From positions 17,852,501 to 17,916,500 of the forward strand of contig CAMQGK010000638.1 in assembly GCA_947000775.1 (NCBI GenBank): a stretch of 64,000 nucleotides of DNA, in the 5' to 3' direction. Position numbers and translations under genes: made by a program. This document shows positions 38,799 through 52,087 of this stretch, one piece after another (position 1 is the stretch's first letter; each line of letters opens with the position of its first letter). A model generated the notes under the pieces. That model ran no database searches. It was not told the origin of the DNA and saw nothing but the letters and a program-made list of their open reading frames with translations. The stretch is from Pterois miles (Eukaryota; Chordata; Actinopteri; Perciformes; Scorpaenidae).

Positions 38799-40547
38799 AT
38801 TAAATGATCATCTTACAGTTTTCTTTTCTATGATGAACTGAAGTTGGTGATAGGAGTATTTTACTATGTCATTTTGTTTTCCGTTGTGTGTTGAAAGCCG
38901 GTCAAACTCAAACTCATAAAGAAATATGAAACAAAAGCCAATTTTCAACTTACGGCGGCTCCAAAACTCAATGCTCACTTTCACCTCCACCCTTCAGCCT
39001 TCGATGCTTAGCTGTTAACCGACTGCTCCAACCATCCAGTTGATTTATTACTGAAAACCCCCTTTCTTTTCTCTCATTTTTGTTCTTTTTATACATAAGA
39101 TTGTACAAAGTAGTCCTCTAATGTTTTCATAGTGTCTTTTTATATGAAAATAAATTTTCAAATTGATCTCATTGTCTCGCTGCTTCAAGGGCATCTGTGG
39201 ATGAGAACAACCCGGCTCTTCCTTGATTTGCAGTGGACTCACAATCCCATGTTTTCATAATATCACTCTGGGTGTCGGGCATGACAAACTCTGTTACCCA
39301 GAAGCATCGGAGCTTAACTGTGACCAATCGGAGGCCCCGCTGGTCTGTCTGAAAATGTAAGATGAGCAGGTCTGTGAGTTTGAAGTCATGTTGCACTGGA
39401 ATGACCACAGAGAGGAAATGTCAACTCAAAGTGATTATTTAATTAAAAATGTCTAAACTTTGAGCAATATTTATGCTAATAACAATCCTCTTCCAGAGTG
39501 GATTCTACCCAAAAATGGTTGTTGTTATGTAACATGATGAAAATAGTCACAGTGGACAGGCTTTGGATGTCCAGTCAGCAGTGCTGGAATGAAGGAACAA
39601 GAGCCAAACGATGACGCCATGCTCATGCCTCCGTCGCTCTACGTCTGCCCTCCAAGGGGCTTGTGGCTAATTAAGTGTGGATGAGTCGGCCCGTGGAGCT
39701 GCCATCAGTCACCCTGGAGAAAGGCCACCAACTGGAACTTTCTCAAGGGAGTGAGGGGGATGAGAGAGAGGTCAGAAGAGGAAGAAAATAGAGAAGCCAG
39801 CCCCGAGGACCAAATGCATTGTGACAGAGTGAAGGCAAGGAGGGGGTTTTCACATTACCTCTAGACCTAGAGTCACAGTGATTAGAGTGCCTCCTGGTTA
39901 TTTTTCCCTGAGGTTTGTGGGTAATTAAGTGGTGGTACTGGTGTGTCACCAGCAACCTAAGGAGAGACCTTGCTGACAAATAATACGTCAAGACAAAGTT
40001 AAGAGTGGTCAGACATGAGCTGGAGGAAGAGATAACAAATTTCAACTTCACTGAGGTTGTGTCCACGAGGAACGTCTTGTCAGTGCTGCCTTTTGCTTGA
40101 TATTTACAATAAAGACAGGACGCGCTATTGCGTGTTCCTGACAGCACTGGGGAAAAAAGCTGTTTTAGTGCTCAGAACAGCAAGTCCTGAAAGTTTAATA
40201 TCGCAGCGTCAAACACAAGGGCACTGCAACGAGCTCCACTGTGGCTTTTCAATAGTGATGCAGTGGGGACGTGAAGCATTAGACTTTTCATGCATAGTCA
40301 AACTGATAAGATCCTTTTCTTCTGTGTGTTTTGGCTGCATCCTCTGTAACAAGCGGTTATTGTTGTGCTGTTTTGTCTTGTTTATTCCCAGGCATCACTG
40401 CACAAAAGACTCGCCAGTACTGTGACGTAACTCCTGAAACAAACAAACATGGACTGTTCTACAAAGGCCAGGAAAATAGACACTGTGATGATGTTGACAA
40501 TATTACTGTATTAGACACAAGGATTTTTACAGTGTGTCAGTTGGTTT
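38799..40547. other. intergenic, no gene seen
   Basis: Moderately AT-rich, low in recognisable repeats. Short open frames on both strands lack family resemblance, splice sites and codon bias. Nothing supported. Confidence 0.5.
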
Positions 40548-41351
40548 AAACAGTAATTTAGGTGTTTTGAAGTGGGGTTGTATGTGGTATTATCCATAGT
40601 CGGTGTAGATGGTCGGTGTGGCTCCAGTTTGGAGAAGCAGTCAGGAGTTACGGCACAGAAGCAAAGTAATGTCCTGCTGTGGACGGGGCCGGCAACAAAA
40701 CATATTTTAGCCACCGTAAAGAAAGACACCTAAAAGAATCAATAGAGGTTTACTGTGTATGCTATATTTAGAATATTTTCACCGCTTTAGCTTATCGGCA
40801 GCCATCTCTGACAGGGAACTGAAGTCGTATTCCCATCGAGCCCATCTAGGCTCTTGCCAAAGCCACCAGACTCCATTGAAAAAACCTGTAATTTACCTCA
40901 GAACATAGAGTTAGTTTGTGCAGTTGTATGACTTTGGTGAATAAACAAAAGTTACACAATAACACACAGATGGAGGCGGCGGTAAACCAGCAACCCCAGT
41001 GTTGTGTGAGGTAAAATTGCAGGTTTTTTTCAATGGTTGCTTGGGGAAGAGCATAGATAACAGCTTCAGTTCCCTGTCGGAAACACAGACTACACAGCTG
41101 TCTCGTGGGAAGTAAACCAGTGAAAATATTCTAAATATAGCACACTTAAAGTGATATTGATTTTTTTTAGGTGGCTAAACATGTTTTTGCTGCCAGCCCT
41201 GTCCACAGCAGTACATTGCTTTGTTCTCATACAGTAACTCTGTTTCTCCAAACTAGGGGCGTGCTGACTGTCATCTACTGTAGGTAACACACCGACTATG
41301 GATAAGTATGTCATATAACCCCATTTCAAAACATTCGAACTATCCCTTTAA
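40548..41351. mobile_element. foldback MITE, copy 2 of 4
   Basis: Left arm: ggtgttttgaagtggggttg tatg ... ggacggggccggcaacaaaa catattttagcc. Right arm: ctgtctcgtgggaagtaaac cagtgaaaatattctaaata tagc ... accccatttcaaaacattcg aactatccctttaa. The arms are inverted copies of each other and of the other members. Confidence 0.8.
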
Positions 41352-41561
41352 GGTAATACGATGCAGTCCACTTAAGTATAATATAAACTAAGGTGCATCC
41401 TGTATCATTATCTAAATCTACTTTTAAGACCGTTATCGTTGTTTATATTGTACATACTTCAAAAATAAAGCTGTTTCATCTTGTCATTAGAAACTAATTG
41501 ACGCAGAAAACACGCTGCCACCAAAATCAGGGAACAAAGTCTCTTTTGCAGTCAGCGCCAC

Positions 41562-41985
41562 TGTCATGATCTGCTCTGCCGTAAGGTTATGTTTTCTTTG
41601 TTGCATGTCATGTTGTCATTCCTGTTTTATTTTGAAAGGCTTAACTTCTCCTGTCATTTCATTTCCTGCCCTGGAGTGTTTCCCGCCTCTGTGATTAGTT
41701 TCAACTGTCCCTCGCTAGCCCTGCACCCACCTGACCTCTGCTCACCTGTTCTCACTCCTCCGTTAGTCGGTCACATGTACCCGTCCACTTCATTTGTTCC
41801 GTTGTCAGATCATCCTCATCGTCATCATCATCACTATGCAGTTCCTTGTTACTTGCTTGCTACCTGCCTGCTCTCCGTCTGCGGACCCACTGCCATTTGG
41901 ATTTTTGATCACTGTAAGCCTGAAAATAAATCACTAAATTCATCCGGCAGCTTTTGCATTGCTACATATCTGTAACTATTGTACG
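41562..41985 (+). mobile_element. candidate solo LTR or LTR-like fragment
   Basis: Begins tgtcatgatctgctctgccg, is C/T-rich through the middle, and carries gaaaataaatcact (polyadenylation-like) near 41920. The composition and opening resemble, from memory, fish Gypsy-type LTRs. No second copy or target duplication was found, so the call is tentative. An open frame through it (41589-41975) has no recognisable domain. Confidence 0.35.
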
Positions 41986-42239
41986 GTCAGTGGCAGTAGC
42001 TACTTCACAAAGATCCGAGCGGCGCACCAAAAAATGGCAGTGAAGAAGTGTAGCCAGTAAATATTGATGTAAAGAGTGCACAGTTGTAGATATGAAAAAC
42101 AAAATCCGTTTTGCAGTTTCATGTCCTCATAAAAATGCAATTAATATGTTTTGTTGGAGTTTATGATTCACACACATTGTAAACATGACTTTTGTTTGTG
42201 TACAATAAAACTTTACAGGGCAACTTTAAATGCAAAATA

Positions 42240-42940
42240 TGTAGTTTCTCTCACTAGGGATCTGTCAATCAAAACAATAACAAGAGGTGGACTTTGACGA
42301 TGTCGTGACGCAGCGCGGGATCATGGGAGTTGTTGTCACCGTTGCAGATGAAAATCTGACGTGACTCAGGCAGAAACCATGTTCACGGATGAGGTAATGT
42401 ATTCAAGTTTTATTCACGTTACGTTTGCTGATGTCATTTCATTCTACTGTAATAGCCTCAAGAAGCGTTAGCTGCTAACTTTAAGTTAGTTGAGTCAGCA
42501 GCTATTGTAGCCAGCGTCAAGTGATGAACTCAATCGTAGGACTATCAGAAGAACTTTATGAGCCTGTTCAGTGTTGCTCATTGGCTTGGTGGCATAATTA
42601 ATGGAAAAATTATGCCATATGAAAGAAAAATTGCACCAGTAATACGCCAGAGCAGCTCGCCGACTTCCTCACTCTCTGACGTCATCTGGTGTTTCCCCAG
42701 AAGTTATAGTAACTAGTGGGGGTAAATGTGATGTGATGATGCCACTGACAGGCAACCACATGAAACGCAGCGTTAATTTGAATAAAATAAAAGATTTGTC
42801 TCTCTGACCATTGATGAAAAAATCTGGGATTATGTAAGTGCACAACTCAACAATATATACAATACAGATGAAGTTTTTTTTTTTTTTATTTTACATTTTA
42901 ATGCAGAAATATCACTTACTGTACCTTTAAATGCTGTCTT
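42240..42940. repeat. probable interspersed repeat, unclassified
   Basis: Contains aggtggactttgacgatgtc gtgacgcagcgcgggatcat gggagttg, a style of sequence common in fish repeats, ending with a T-run and cttactgtacctttaaatgc. No second copy in this window. Confidence 0.35.
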
Positions 42941-42954
42941 AAAAGAGACATATC

Positions 42955-43530
42955 TTAAAAGGATAGTTTGGATGTTTTGAAGTGGGGTTGTATGGGCTGC
43001 TTATCCATAGTGGGTGTATTACTTATAGTAGATTACAGTCTTCGTGTCCCCAGTATCGAGAAACAGACAGGAGTACCAGAGTAAACAGAGCAAAGCAATA
43101 CAGTGCTGTTGACGGGGATGACAGAAAGACATATTTGCCACTTAAAAGAAAGGCTGACCTAAAAAAAATGATGTGTGTACGCTATATTTAGAATATTTTC
43201 TGACAGAACTGAACTGAAAGTGAAACATATATATACTGTTTTATCTATACTGTTTTTGTTATCTGAGCCTGCTGGCTTTGGAGAGAGTGTAGATAAGTTT
43301 CACGTTCAGCTCAGTTCCCTGTCAGAAAGAGGGAAAGCGCTGTTTGATGGCAAGATAAAGTAGTGATACTCTACAGTAAATATGGCATACACTTACACAG
43401 ATTTCAGTTTTTTTTTTAGGTGATGTTTTTTTAGGCTAAAATACATTTAATCTGCCGTCCCTGTCCACAGCACTGTTTTGCTTTGCTCCAGTGCTCCAAA
43501 CTGGGGGCAGGCCATCTTGTTTATTGTAGG
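42955..43530. mobile_element. foldback MITE, copy 3 of 4 (truncated right end)
   Basis: Starts aaaaggatagtttggatgtt ttgaagtggggttgtatggg. The match to the other copies ends near ccaaactgggggcaggccat at 43515, so part of the right arm is missing. Confidence 0.75.
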
Positions 43531-45083
43531 TTTCTGCTGCTGTTTAAAATCAACTCTCAGGTATCCTTTCTTTTTGTCATTTTATGCACAAAATGCTGTG
43601 AAAAACATTTAAAACAATGTCTGGTGGACAAGGCCTCTGGCTGTTTTACCTCTGCAGTGAGATAATTTCAAGTGAGAGCACAGGGACATGGAGGGTGAGA
43701 AGACTGACAAGCAAAGTCATAAAACAAACAAGTCAAACACCACAGTGAGGAAAAACAAAGAACACCCCTGGAACATTGCAGAATTTGGGCAAAGTGGCAG
43801 CGCGAGGTGCCCTGGGAGCATCGAACAACCTGTGAATGGAAGGACATGTCTCACTTTGACGCTGCAATAAAGTGAAAGCGTGCAGGGGCGTGCAAGGATG
43901 AAGTTTCAGACCTGGGACAGGGAACAGTGGAAATCCATTGCTCTAATGGTTATAGGGTGTCTATCTGTCCCTCCTCGGTGGCTGACAGATGGTTATGTCC
44001 CACAGGCTCCGGTGCCATGCTGCTCAGAGAGGACACTGAGGATGCAGCAGACTGGCAGATTAGAAGGGAGGATGGTATGGACGAGGCCAGAGTGGACAGG
44101 AGTGTAGATGAAAGTTAAAAATTAGACACAAAGATCTGTTGTGTGAAGTTTTCTTGAGAATTTAATGCAAAGGGGAAGATCACAACATAAACGGAGTCAT
44201 CTGAAAGCCCTCAATAAGCCTTTTGGACTATGCCATAGACAACTCTTTTTCTGATGTTTGACTAAACAGCTTATTCTCATCTGTGCTGTTATGGATCAGA
44301 TCCCTGAATGCTTTGCGATGCCAACATTTCAGTTTTGGCCCAGTTCTTTGTTGCTGATGGCACAGCCAGACTGCTCCTTTGAGACTGCCTTCCCACAATG
44401 GCGTTAGATGGCTGTCCATATGAAATGCCCTTGCTGTTCCTCATCCAAATTCTGGCCCTGCTAATCCACTGAGTGTCTAAGTCCTCATCATACAGACCGG
44501 GATAAAACACAAGTGGTCTTTGACACTTTGAGGGTGATTTATTCAGAGCTGAGGTAAAGGACTCATTGAAGCTTCTTTTGGCTCCACCAAGCTCTCTCCA
44601 CAAAGCACTCCTCACATATCATGGCAACCTACATTTAGTCAGAATGAATTGCCTCTCCACACTGCCAAGGGCTTCTCGAAACACTGGCATAATTTAGCAG
44701 TGGGCTTAGGCTAATGCAATCTACCACAGCTTTCTCACATGCCGAGGAATGCAGCGCCTGGGACTTGCTAGATGTTTAACAGCTACTTAGCCTCCACATA
44801 TGTTTCCATGAGGCAAGAAAACCAAGAAAAGAACACAAGATGGGGCTGTGCAGGTGGCTGTAAACCTCCGGGCCATATGTGAGAGGACAGGGTGTAGAGA
44901 TGCGCTGACAGAGATGGGGAGGTGAGGAGTCGTGATGTGCCCTCACATGTCTGGTTTCAGGGTAATGAGACAGCCAAGTCGGCCTCTCGAACTCAAACTG
45001 TCCAATAGCGGTCAGTAGTGAGGAGTCCAAATGAGGGCAACCACCTCCATGACTCCCACATGTGCTTTAGTCATTCTTCTCAG

Positions 45084-45116
<33 letters not shown>

Positions 45117-45424
45117 GGAGGTCAATGCTCTGCTGTCTCAGTATCCTGAGATCCATTTGAGTGGGAATGAGAGCCAAGCAGCTCTTAAGCAGCCCTGTCT
45201 CCTGAAAAATACATACTCATACAATGAAACTGCATTGTGAAATATGTTTTGAGGGAAACGTAATTTGATTTGGTGATATGTTTTTGACTTCTCACAAATC
45301 TGTTTGTATGATAGTCTGCGGGAGTCGGCGTAGGGAGGGGGCTGGAGGTAGAGGGGTCGGTACAGGATTTCCTCCCAGAAACCCAACATTTTCTCATCCC
45401 AGCTTGTCACACTCCTTCACTTAA
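43531..45424. other. intergenic, no gene seen
   Basis: Repeat-poor, mixed composition, with a (TG)n at 45085-45115. Open frames on both strands around 44230-44615 and 43880-44118 show no recognisable domain or splice context. Confidence 0.5.
45085..45115. repeat. (TG)n microsatellite
   Basis: About 15 perfect TG units. Confidence 0.95.
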
Positions 45425-45720
45425 AGTGGCGATTGGCATCACTTTATTTTTGGCATCAAAACGACTGTACTTACCCTTGGCGTCACTTTAGGTTTAGGCA
45501 ACAAAACCACTTAATTACATTTGGAAAAAAACTATGTTTGGGCTTAAAACTGCTACGTTTGTTCAGTGAAAATGACAATGATTGTTGTGAACACGGGGAA
45601 CAAAAACAAACAGCTGATTGTGATGTGAAGGTGAAACTTAAAGCAGTGTTCTCCTGGATGAAAGCTTTATGTTTGTTGGACCCATCGACCTCCCATTCCA
45701 CCCGCCTGCTGTGTGACTTT
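45425..45720. repeat. interspersed repeat family D, copy 2
   Basis: ggcgtcactttaggtttagg caacaaaaccacttaatta ... gtgttctcctggatgaaagc ... gtttgttggacccatcgacc. Related to 28890-29110 and, inverted, to 63350-63560. Confidence 0.6.
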
Positions 45721-46308
45721 TAGCTATTTAAACTACGTCACCACAATCCCGCTGCACTCTCCCAGAGTGTTGCTGTGGATGGGTTTAAAATATAGTTAAT
45801 GGGACAACCGGTTCATACCGCCACTAAAGAGTACTGTATGCTACAGTACCAAATGCAGACACTGCAGACATGACAACACCTCAGTATTTGATGCCCTGGG
45901 AATGAGAACGAGCTGAGGAGACCACTGTTTTTGTCCTGTGTGAAACCAAAATTCACTATTCATTTTTTTAAATTTACGTCCATAGCTTAATATTGTGATG
46001 TTTTTTTAGTCAGTTAGTTTTTTTGTGTTTTTTTTTTTTTGAATTTACAAAGTTAAAAATGTTTAAAACTGGTACCGTAATCTGGAAGAAAATATGTTTC
46101 CCTTGATAAGTAGTTGAGAATACCGTTTAGTTGTATGCGAACATCATATCGTAGAGGACAGGGTTGCTTAAAGGAGTATTTTAACATTTTAATTTAAGAA
46201 GAAGAGGAAACACTGATTTTGATTTGACACTGATCCCCTAAGAGGGGAAATTAAACTTTTTCATAAATTTTTATTTACTCAGTACAAACAGGACCTATAT
46301 ACATGCAT

Positions 46309-46484
46309 TAATGGAGAGACGTCAGAGCGAGGGGCCTGCCTCTGATATCTGGGGGGTGGGCACCTCGGCACTGGTACCTCTCCAGCTACCAGTTCACACT
46401 CAGTACTCGGTCCATGTGGGACTTGAACTTGAGACTCTCCAGTTTTCAAGCCAAGTCCCTACAGACTGAGCTACTGCCGCCCCA
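46309..46484 (-). mobile_element. tRNA-derived SINE, minus strand
   Basis: Read on the minus strand: ggggcggcagtagctcagtc tgtagggacttgg ... gagtctcaagttcaagtccc a. The first phrase carries an A-box-like tagctcagtctg and the second a B-box-like gttcaagtccc, as in tRNA genes, followed by a non-tRNA body and tail. No intact cloverleaf, so it is a SINE and not a tRNA gene. Confidence 0.7.
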
Positions 46485-48929
46485 ATGCCCCAAAGTAACT
46501 TTGTGTACATGATATGCTTGGCATTCAAAAGTCGTGATGAACACTGCTGCTAAGCAACAGCAATATTACCATCGCTGTTGGCGTCTAGAAGCTGCAGAGG
46601 CTGACAGTTGAGCAAGCAAGCAAGTTGGTATCATAATGAAGGAAATGCAAAGACATAATGACAGAGAAGAAAGATATATATAAGCAATATTTTCCCCAGA
46701 CATTTAAAATTATGCGCAAAACAATATATGACAAAACACTATACAGTGAAAAAATCACTTCCATGGCCTCCGCCATTGCTGACAATATCAATAAATAGAT
46801 TTCACTATTTGAACCATTTTTGCAAGTGTCCATACTCGATTTGTGGAACTTTCATATACTAAACATGTATATATATAATACACTATAATTGCAAGCGTTC
46901 TTGAGTGCATGCCTGTGCAGTGTTCGTCATCTTTAAATGAGCCGTTTTAACCTATATACGGAGCGGGTCGTCGTCACGGCCATGTTACTATCCCGGAGTT
47001 AACAAACCGAACACTGGCTCTTAATTGGGCCATTCGCCTGTTCACGTCGGCTCCCATAGTTCTCGTACACATTTGGTACGCGAGAGAAGTTTCTGTTGAT
47101 TCAATTAGAAACATCACCAGATGCCGGACTTCGCTAGACGTCGCCAAACCCTACATAGTGCACTCATAAGTTTCAGGAGCTAATCATTTGAGCTAGAGAT
47201 CTGATGTAGCGTTTCAACAATATGTGGTTTCTTCAACTTTCTGGTGAAGGAAATTGAAAACAAATGATACAGTTCTGTTTTGGCAGCAATTATTCTGCAA
47301 CTTGGAGTAGATATTTTTCAAACATTGTACTGAGTGTTAGGCAGCATAGGAATAGCTTCTTTTTATATTACCATGTGTTAGTGTGTGACTAAAGTGTGTA
47401 CTGTATGCATGTAATTTCATGACACAATCATACATGCTTGAGTTATCTACCCACATTCCCTTTTTCATTATCTCTCTCCCTCTCTCATGTACATACATAA
47501 CCGAACACATGGCCCTCTTCCTAACCTTCAAACAAAGCCACCGGGAAGCAAATTTACCACATAAATACTATCACCAACATACAGACAACATACGCTGGAT
47601 GCCTCAATCTCACTTCACCTCCTTTTCATCCCTCTATTCACGCAGATAAGGCTTGAAGAGCGGCCTGAGATAAAAGCCGGGTGCGTTCAGGGACCCCGTC
47701 TTACCCCCCCGAGGGAGTGGAAATATTATTTGATCCCATTCAAAGGGCCTCTCTGTGCCAAGTCGAGCCATCCGACGGCAATACAGGAATAGATCCCTCC
47801 ATCTCCTTTCCTGCCTCCCTATCTGCCATCCCTCTCAGGGAACCATCCCAATTGATAAAATTGGCTTTGATTTGCAATGCACACACACTCACACGTCTGC
47901 GCGTTGTCGGTATGGCATCCACAACAATCGATATATTACATAACATTTACACGACTGATCTGTAAAATGTGTGTGTGGAATGGGATTCCCTCAGCCTGTT
48001 TTACTGTCACAATCTTTACTGTGTCGTGCTGTTTTTAAAAAAAAAAAAAAAAAAAAAAAACACAAAAAAACATTATTTGACTATTCACTGCCATTTCCAA
48101 CATGCAGTCTTCTCACTGGAGGACATTTCTATGCCATTAAAACTGAAAAAGCATATTTATTTCCTCACCCCTTGTGTTCAATAACAGATGAATCACTGCA
48201 TGTTGGAAAAGGAAAAACATGCATCAGCACTGCCGGAGCAAAGTCTCTACTTTTAAAAGTGACCCTGAACGTCATCTTAAAACTTAAAACAACACGCAGG
48301 CTGTGACAGGAAAAGTTATTAATATTAACACAAATAGAAAAAAACATCTTTTTTTTCCCCACACAGTCATCCAACTCAAGGGGACGTGGTACCCTCAGCA
48401 CACGTAAAACAAAGCACCTGTACTGACATTCATTTGTGCAGAAGTGATTAATGTTGTGATTAATGTTCAGGGTCTGTTCTTATTAGATTCTGCTCCCTCA
48501 CCAAAAGAAACTTGTTCCAAGGACCTCATTAATCTTTAAAGAGTTAAGAAAAGCACAGCCTGTTGAAGTTCAAATAATTGTGCTGGAAAAGAAGAGAAAG
48601 GAAGGAAGCTTTCCTTGCACAGTCACTGTCGGCGCTGTGTACTGAAAATTATAAAATATCACGGCTGAATAACATATTTGTTCAGTTCACGTAGCTACAT
48701 CAATCATTTTGCAGGTTGAGAATGAACTGTAATGTTTTGAGTTCAGTAATATAATTCACCTCTTTCTGTAACGCATAAATCCAGGAGCCTTCTTGTTGTT
48801 ACCTAATGTCGGATCATAACTGAGCCCCAACCACTTCATATAGTCAAATTAAAGTACAATTTGAGTCTGTGCACCTCAAATAAATAACTGAATTATGGCT
48901 GTATTTCATCTACTCATCCACTTGCTGAC
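46485..48929. other. intergenic, no gene seen
   Basis: AT-rich with poly-A at 48037-48069. A higher-GC, repeat-free patch at 47640-47880 stands out. No gene supported. Confidence 0.5.
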
Positions 48930-49492
48930 AGCGAGTCTGAAAAGTGAAGCCAAAGCAGAAGTGCTTTAAACGTTCATTCTTTCTAACAGCCAGCAGGGGG
49001 CAAGTCTGATTGTATAGAAGTCTATGAGAAAATGAGCATATTTCTCACTTGATTTATTACCTCGGTAAATATTATAAACATGAGTTTTTGGTCTCAATCT
49101 CTAGTTTCAGGTCTTCTTCAAAACAGCATGATGTTCATTTAGTAAAATATGGTCCCATTTAGAGTCATATAGACCATAAAGCAGGATGTGATTTAGGGCA
49201 TGGCTATCTTATGATTGACAGGTCGCTACTACAGCGTTGTTCGGTCTGGGAGTTGTGTGTTTTTGTCTTACATTTTTAACCCTTTCACAGTGTGTTTTCA
49301 GTTCGAAAGGTAATTATAACCTTATTCAGTGTTGTACCGTGTAGCTCCTCCACCCTCTCATCTCACTTCTGGTTCCAAAAAGCCAAGATAGCGATGGCCA
49401 AAATGCTGAACTTGACGATTCAAAACGGCAGCCCACCAACCAATGGGAGACGTCACGATGACTAGGTCCACTTCTTATATACAGTGTATGGT
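48930..49492. repeat. interspersed repeat family E, copy 2
   Basis: cagcagggggcaagtctgat tgtatagaagtctatgagaa ... catatagaccataaagcagg ... ggagacgtcacgatgactag gtccacttcttatatacagt gtatgg. The middle matches 32690-32935; the ending phrase is a very common fish repeat terminus (from memory). Confidence 0.7.
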
Positions 49493-49509
49493 ATGCTAAA
49501 TAAGGTTTT

Positions 49510-49858
49510 CTAAAGGTATGTGTCCACAGGCTCCGTCCTTTCCATGCATCCTGTTCCCTGTCTATGTAATGCATTCTGGTTGCGTCATGACGCGATTCGA
49601 GAGACGGCGCGTCACGTCTCTTGCTCCTCATTTGCATAAAATTGAGCTCCAGGCTACTTTATGCACTTCAAGGCCAGCTCCAGCTTGACTCGCCGCCTCT
49701 TGAAACACCCGATACCATTGATAATCCAAAATAAAGACCGATTCAGCAGCTAAGAATGTTTTCAGAAACACAATTCAATGAATTAATTTTGTTAAATCAA
49801 GCGTCCACTGCTGGGAAGCGAGGTGAACCGTCGCGATACAAAACAACCCTGCGGACAA
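49510..49858. mobile_element. MITE-like element related to 1198-1780
   Basis: Begins aaggtatgtgtccacaggct and ends aaccctgcggacaaat, an imperfect inverted pair. The interior gttttcagaaacacaattca atgaattaat and ccactgctgggaagcgaggt match the right part of the 1198-1780 element. Confidence 0.6.
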
Positions 49859-50321
49859 ATCCTATACCTTCTCAGTAGATGCTGCTGGGAGCATCAGTTA
49901 CAAATAATTTTGATTTACTAATTTTATTTTATGTCCCTTATTTTATACATGAACCCATAAAATAAAGCTCAAGCCATGTTCTGCTAAAAGTTGGCATTTC
50001 ACGTGCCTCGTAAAGCAATTAGCTGATATGCATTTAAACAGCCTTTTAATTAGTTTCCTCGAAGAACCTGTCAGAAATCAGTTTTTTTCACTGACCTGCA
50101 GATGCTGATGAAACTGGATGCAGGTTTTACTTCTTGCCCCAATTTGTTCATGAAGACAGGAATATTTTTAAAGCAGAACTTGGTAACTGGATCAATAAGC
50201 TAACGAAGAGATATTAATGCATTCCTCCCACTTTAGTCCAGGTACTGTAGGGATGTGAAAAAACAAGGCTGACAAACACCTCCCACAATTATTATGCCAT
50301 CTCTTATTTCCTGTAACCTGA

Positions 50322-50352
50322 CCCCCCCCCCCCCCCCCCCCCCCCCTCCCCC
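50322..50352. repeat. poly-C run
   Basis: 25 C, one T, then further C and a second T-interrupted short run, immediately preceding the A-rich block. Confidence 0.95.
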
Positions 50353-50721
50353 TAAATTTTAATATTTAATTTAAAAATAAAAAAGAGAAATAAAATAAAG
50401 ATAAAAATAAAAAAAAAAAAAAAAAAAATTTTAATAAATTTAATTTTTTTAAATTAAAAAATTTAAAATTTGTATAAAATATTATTTTTTTTATTTTTAT
50501 TTTTTAATTTGGAAAAAAAAAGAAAAAGAAAGAGAAAAAAAAAAAAAAAAAAAAATAAAAAAAAAAAAATAAAATTTATTTATTAATATTAATTTAAAAA
50601 TAAATAATAATATATATAATATAAATAAAAAAAAAAAAAAAAAAAAATATATAAAGAAAAAAATAAAAATATATTTTTCTTAACTAGGAGAGTGGGAAAT
50701 TAAAAAAAAAAAAAAAGAAAA

Positions 50722-50753
<32 letters not shown>

Positions 50754-50787
50754 AAGAAAAAAAAAAAAAAAAAAAAAAGAAAAAAAA

Positions 50788-50821
<34 letters not shown>

Positions 50822-50823
50822 AA
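50353..50823. repeat. A/T-only low-complexity block
   Basis: About 470 nt almost wholly A and T with a few G, including a long (A)nG(A)n section at 50700-50820. It has no unit structure and no flanking target duplication visible, and it is unlike any other part of the window. Confidence 0.9.
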
Positions 50824-50895
50824 TAAGAAACCCAAGTATCCCCCATGACACAAACATGAACACTTAAAGATCTCAGAAAGTCTATAATGCATTCA

Positions 50896-51466
50896 GTTAA
50901 AGTAGCAGAAGGTAGAAATGGAGTAAATATGCTTTGAAAAAGTCATTTTTATAAAACGGACACTATATCCTGACAGTAGTGCATGAAACAGGTAATCCAG
51001 GAAAAAAATCATGTTCTTCTGTGACCTCCAGTGCTCCTAATGGCATCTGCAAGATTTGACAAACAACCAATCAGAGCCGAGCTGGAGTCTACCGTCTGAT
51101 CTGATCACATGGTCAAACTAGGCAGCGCTGATCAAATATGAATCAATATTCTGTTGCTGTAGTTACTGTTTAGCTGTAAAATTAGAGAGTTTGTGACCAG
51201 GCAGTCATGTTGACATCAGGTGATGAAATACCAAGCTCCGCCCACCAGCCACAGCACAGCCAATAGGAACACTCTCTCTCTCCGAAATGACCTGTGTTTG
51301 GCCAAAGTCTTCCGTCACAGGCTAGATTTTCTAAAGCCTGAAAACAGCCATTAGGCGGTGCAGAAGTCTAGTTTTCTCCAGAGCACCTGAATTACAATAA
51401 GCTGAAAGGTTATTAGGGGATTATTGTCCAGTGATGCCAAAAAATATTCTGCCTACTGCAGGTTTA
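50896..51466. mobile_element. MITE with taaagtagcagaaggtaga termini
   Basis: Left end ttaaagtagcagaaggtaga and right end tctgcctactgcaggttta (ending about 51466) are imperfect inverted repeats. The interior aaccaatcagagccgagctg gagtc and agctccgcccaccagccaca are typical of a widespread fish repeat (from memory). Confidence 0.7.
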
Positions 51467-52087
51467 ATGTTCAGTAATATTAGCTCTGCCACCTTCAAAT
51501 GTAATCCTGAACCTGTTGAACTGTATGAGCTCAGGGGCCTGAAGTCTGTTTCCGCCTGTAATAAAGGGTGAGTATCAACTTGGACAGTTGCCATTAATGC
51601 GGCATCATGACATCAATCTAGTGTCAGTTTTATTGTGCTGAAGGGCTTCAGTTACTGTTACAGAGTCAAGATACATTAAAATGGAGTCTTTTATTTGTTG
51701 GGGGGTAACTGTGCAATATTTTAACAATAATTGAAAGGGACATTTGAATACAGTCAGACACCACACCCTACATGAAACCTAAAAACTTTAGAATATAATC
51801 CATGAGGGTGTTAGACATCTTAATTTAAATTACGTTTCATCATGATACAATATTATATTGATTATTTGTGCAGTGATACAATATTTGCTGATATCATAAA
51901 GTCTGCCACAATACAGTGCCACTTTTCTCATGTTTAAGTGCAAATGTTTTTATCAGTTAAGAATTTCAAAATAAGGGCATATCTTAATGATGATATGTAT
52001 TAATGTGTTCAATTTACGTCAATGATATTGGATTGTTGATCATTAAATCGATGTATTGATCCACAGCGATAGATCGTTACACACCAG
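51467..52087. other. intergenic, no gene seen
   Basis: AT-rich. tattatattgattatttgtg and the approach to the SINE at 52088 look like diverged repeat. Nothing supported. Confidence 0.5.

Noticed and set aside
41589..41975. 128-codon open frame
   Set aside because: Lies within a C/T-rich LTR-like repeat, has no recognisable domain, and its composition follows the repeat.
50680..50892. Open frame of almost pure phenylalanine on the minus strand
   Set aside because: Product of the poly-A block; no biological meaning.
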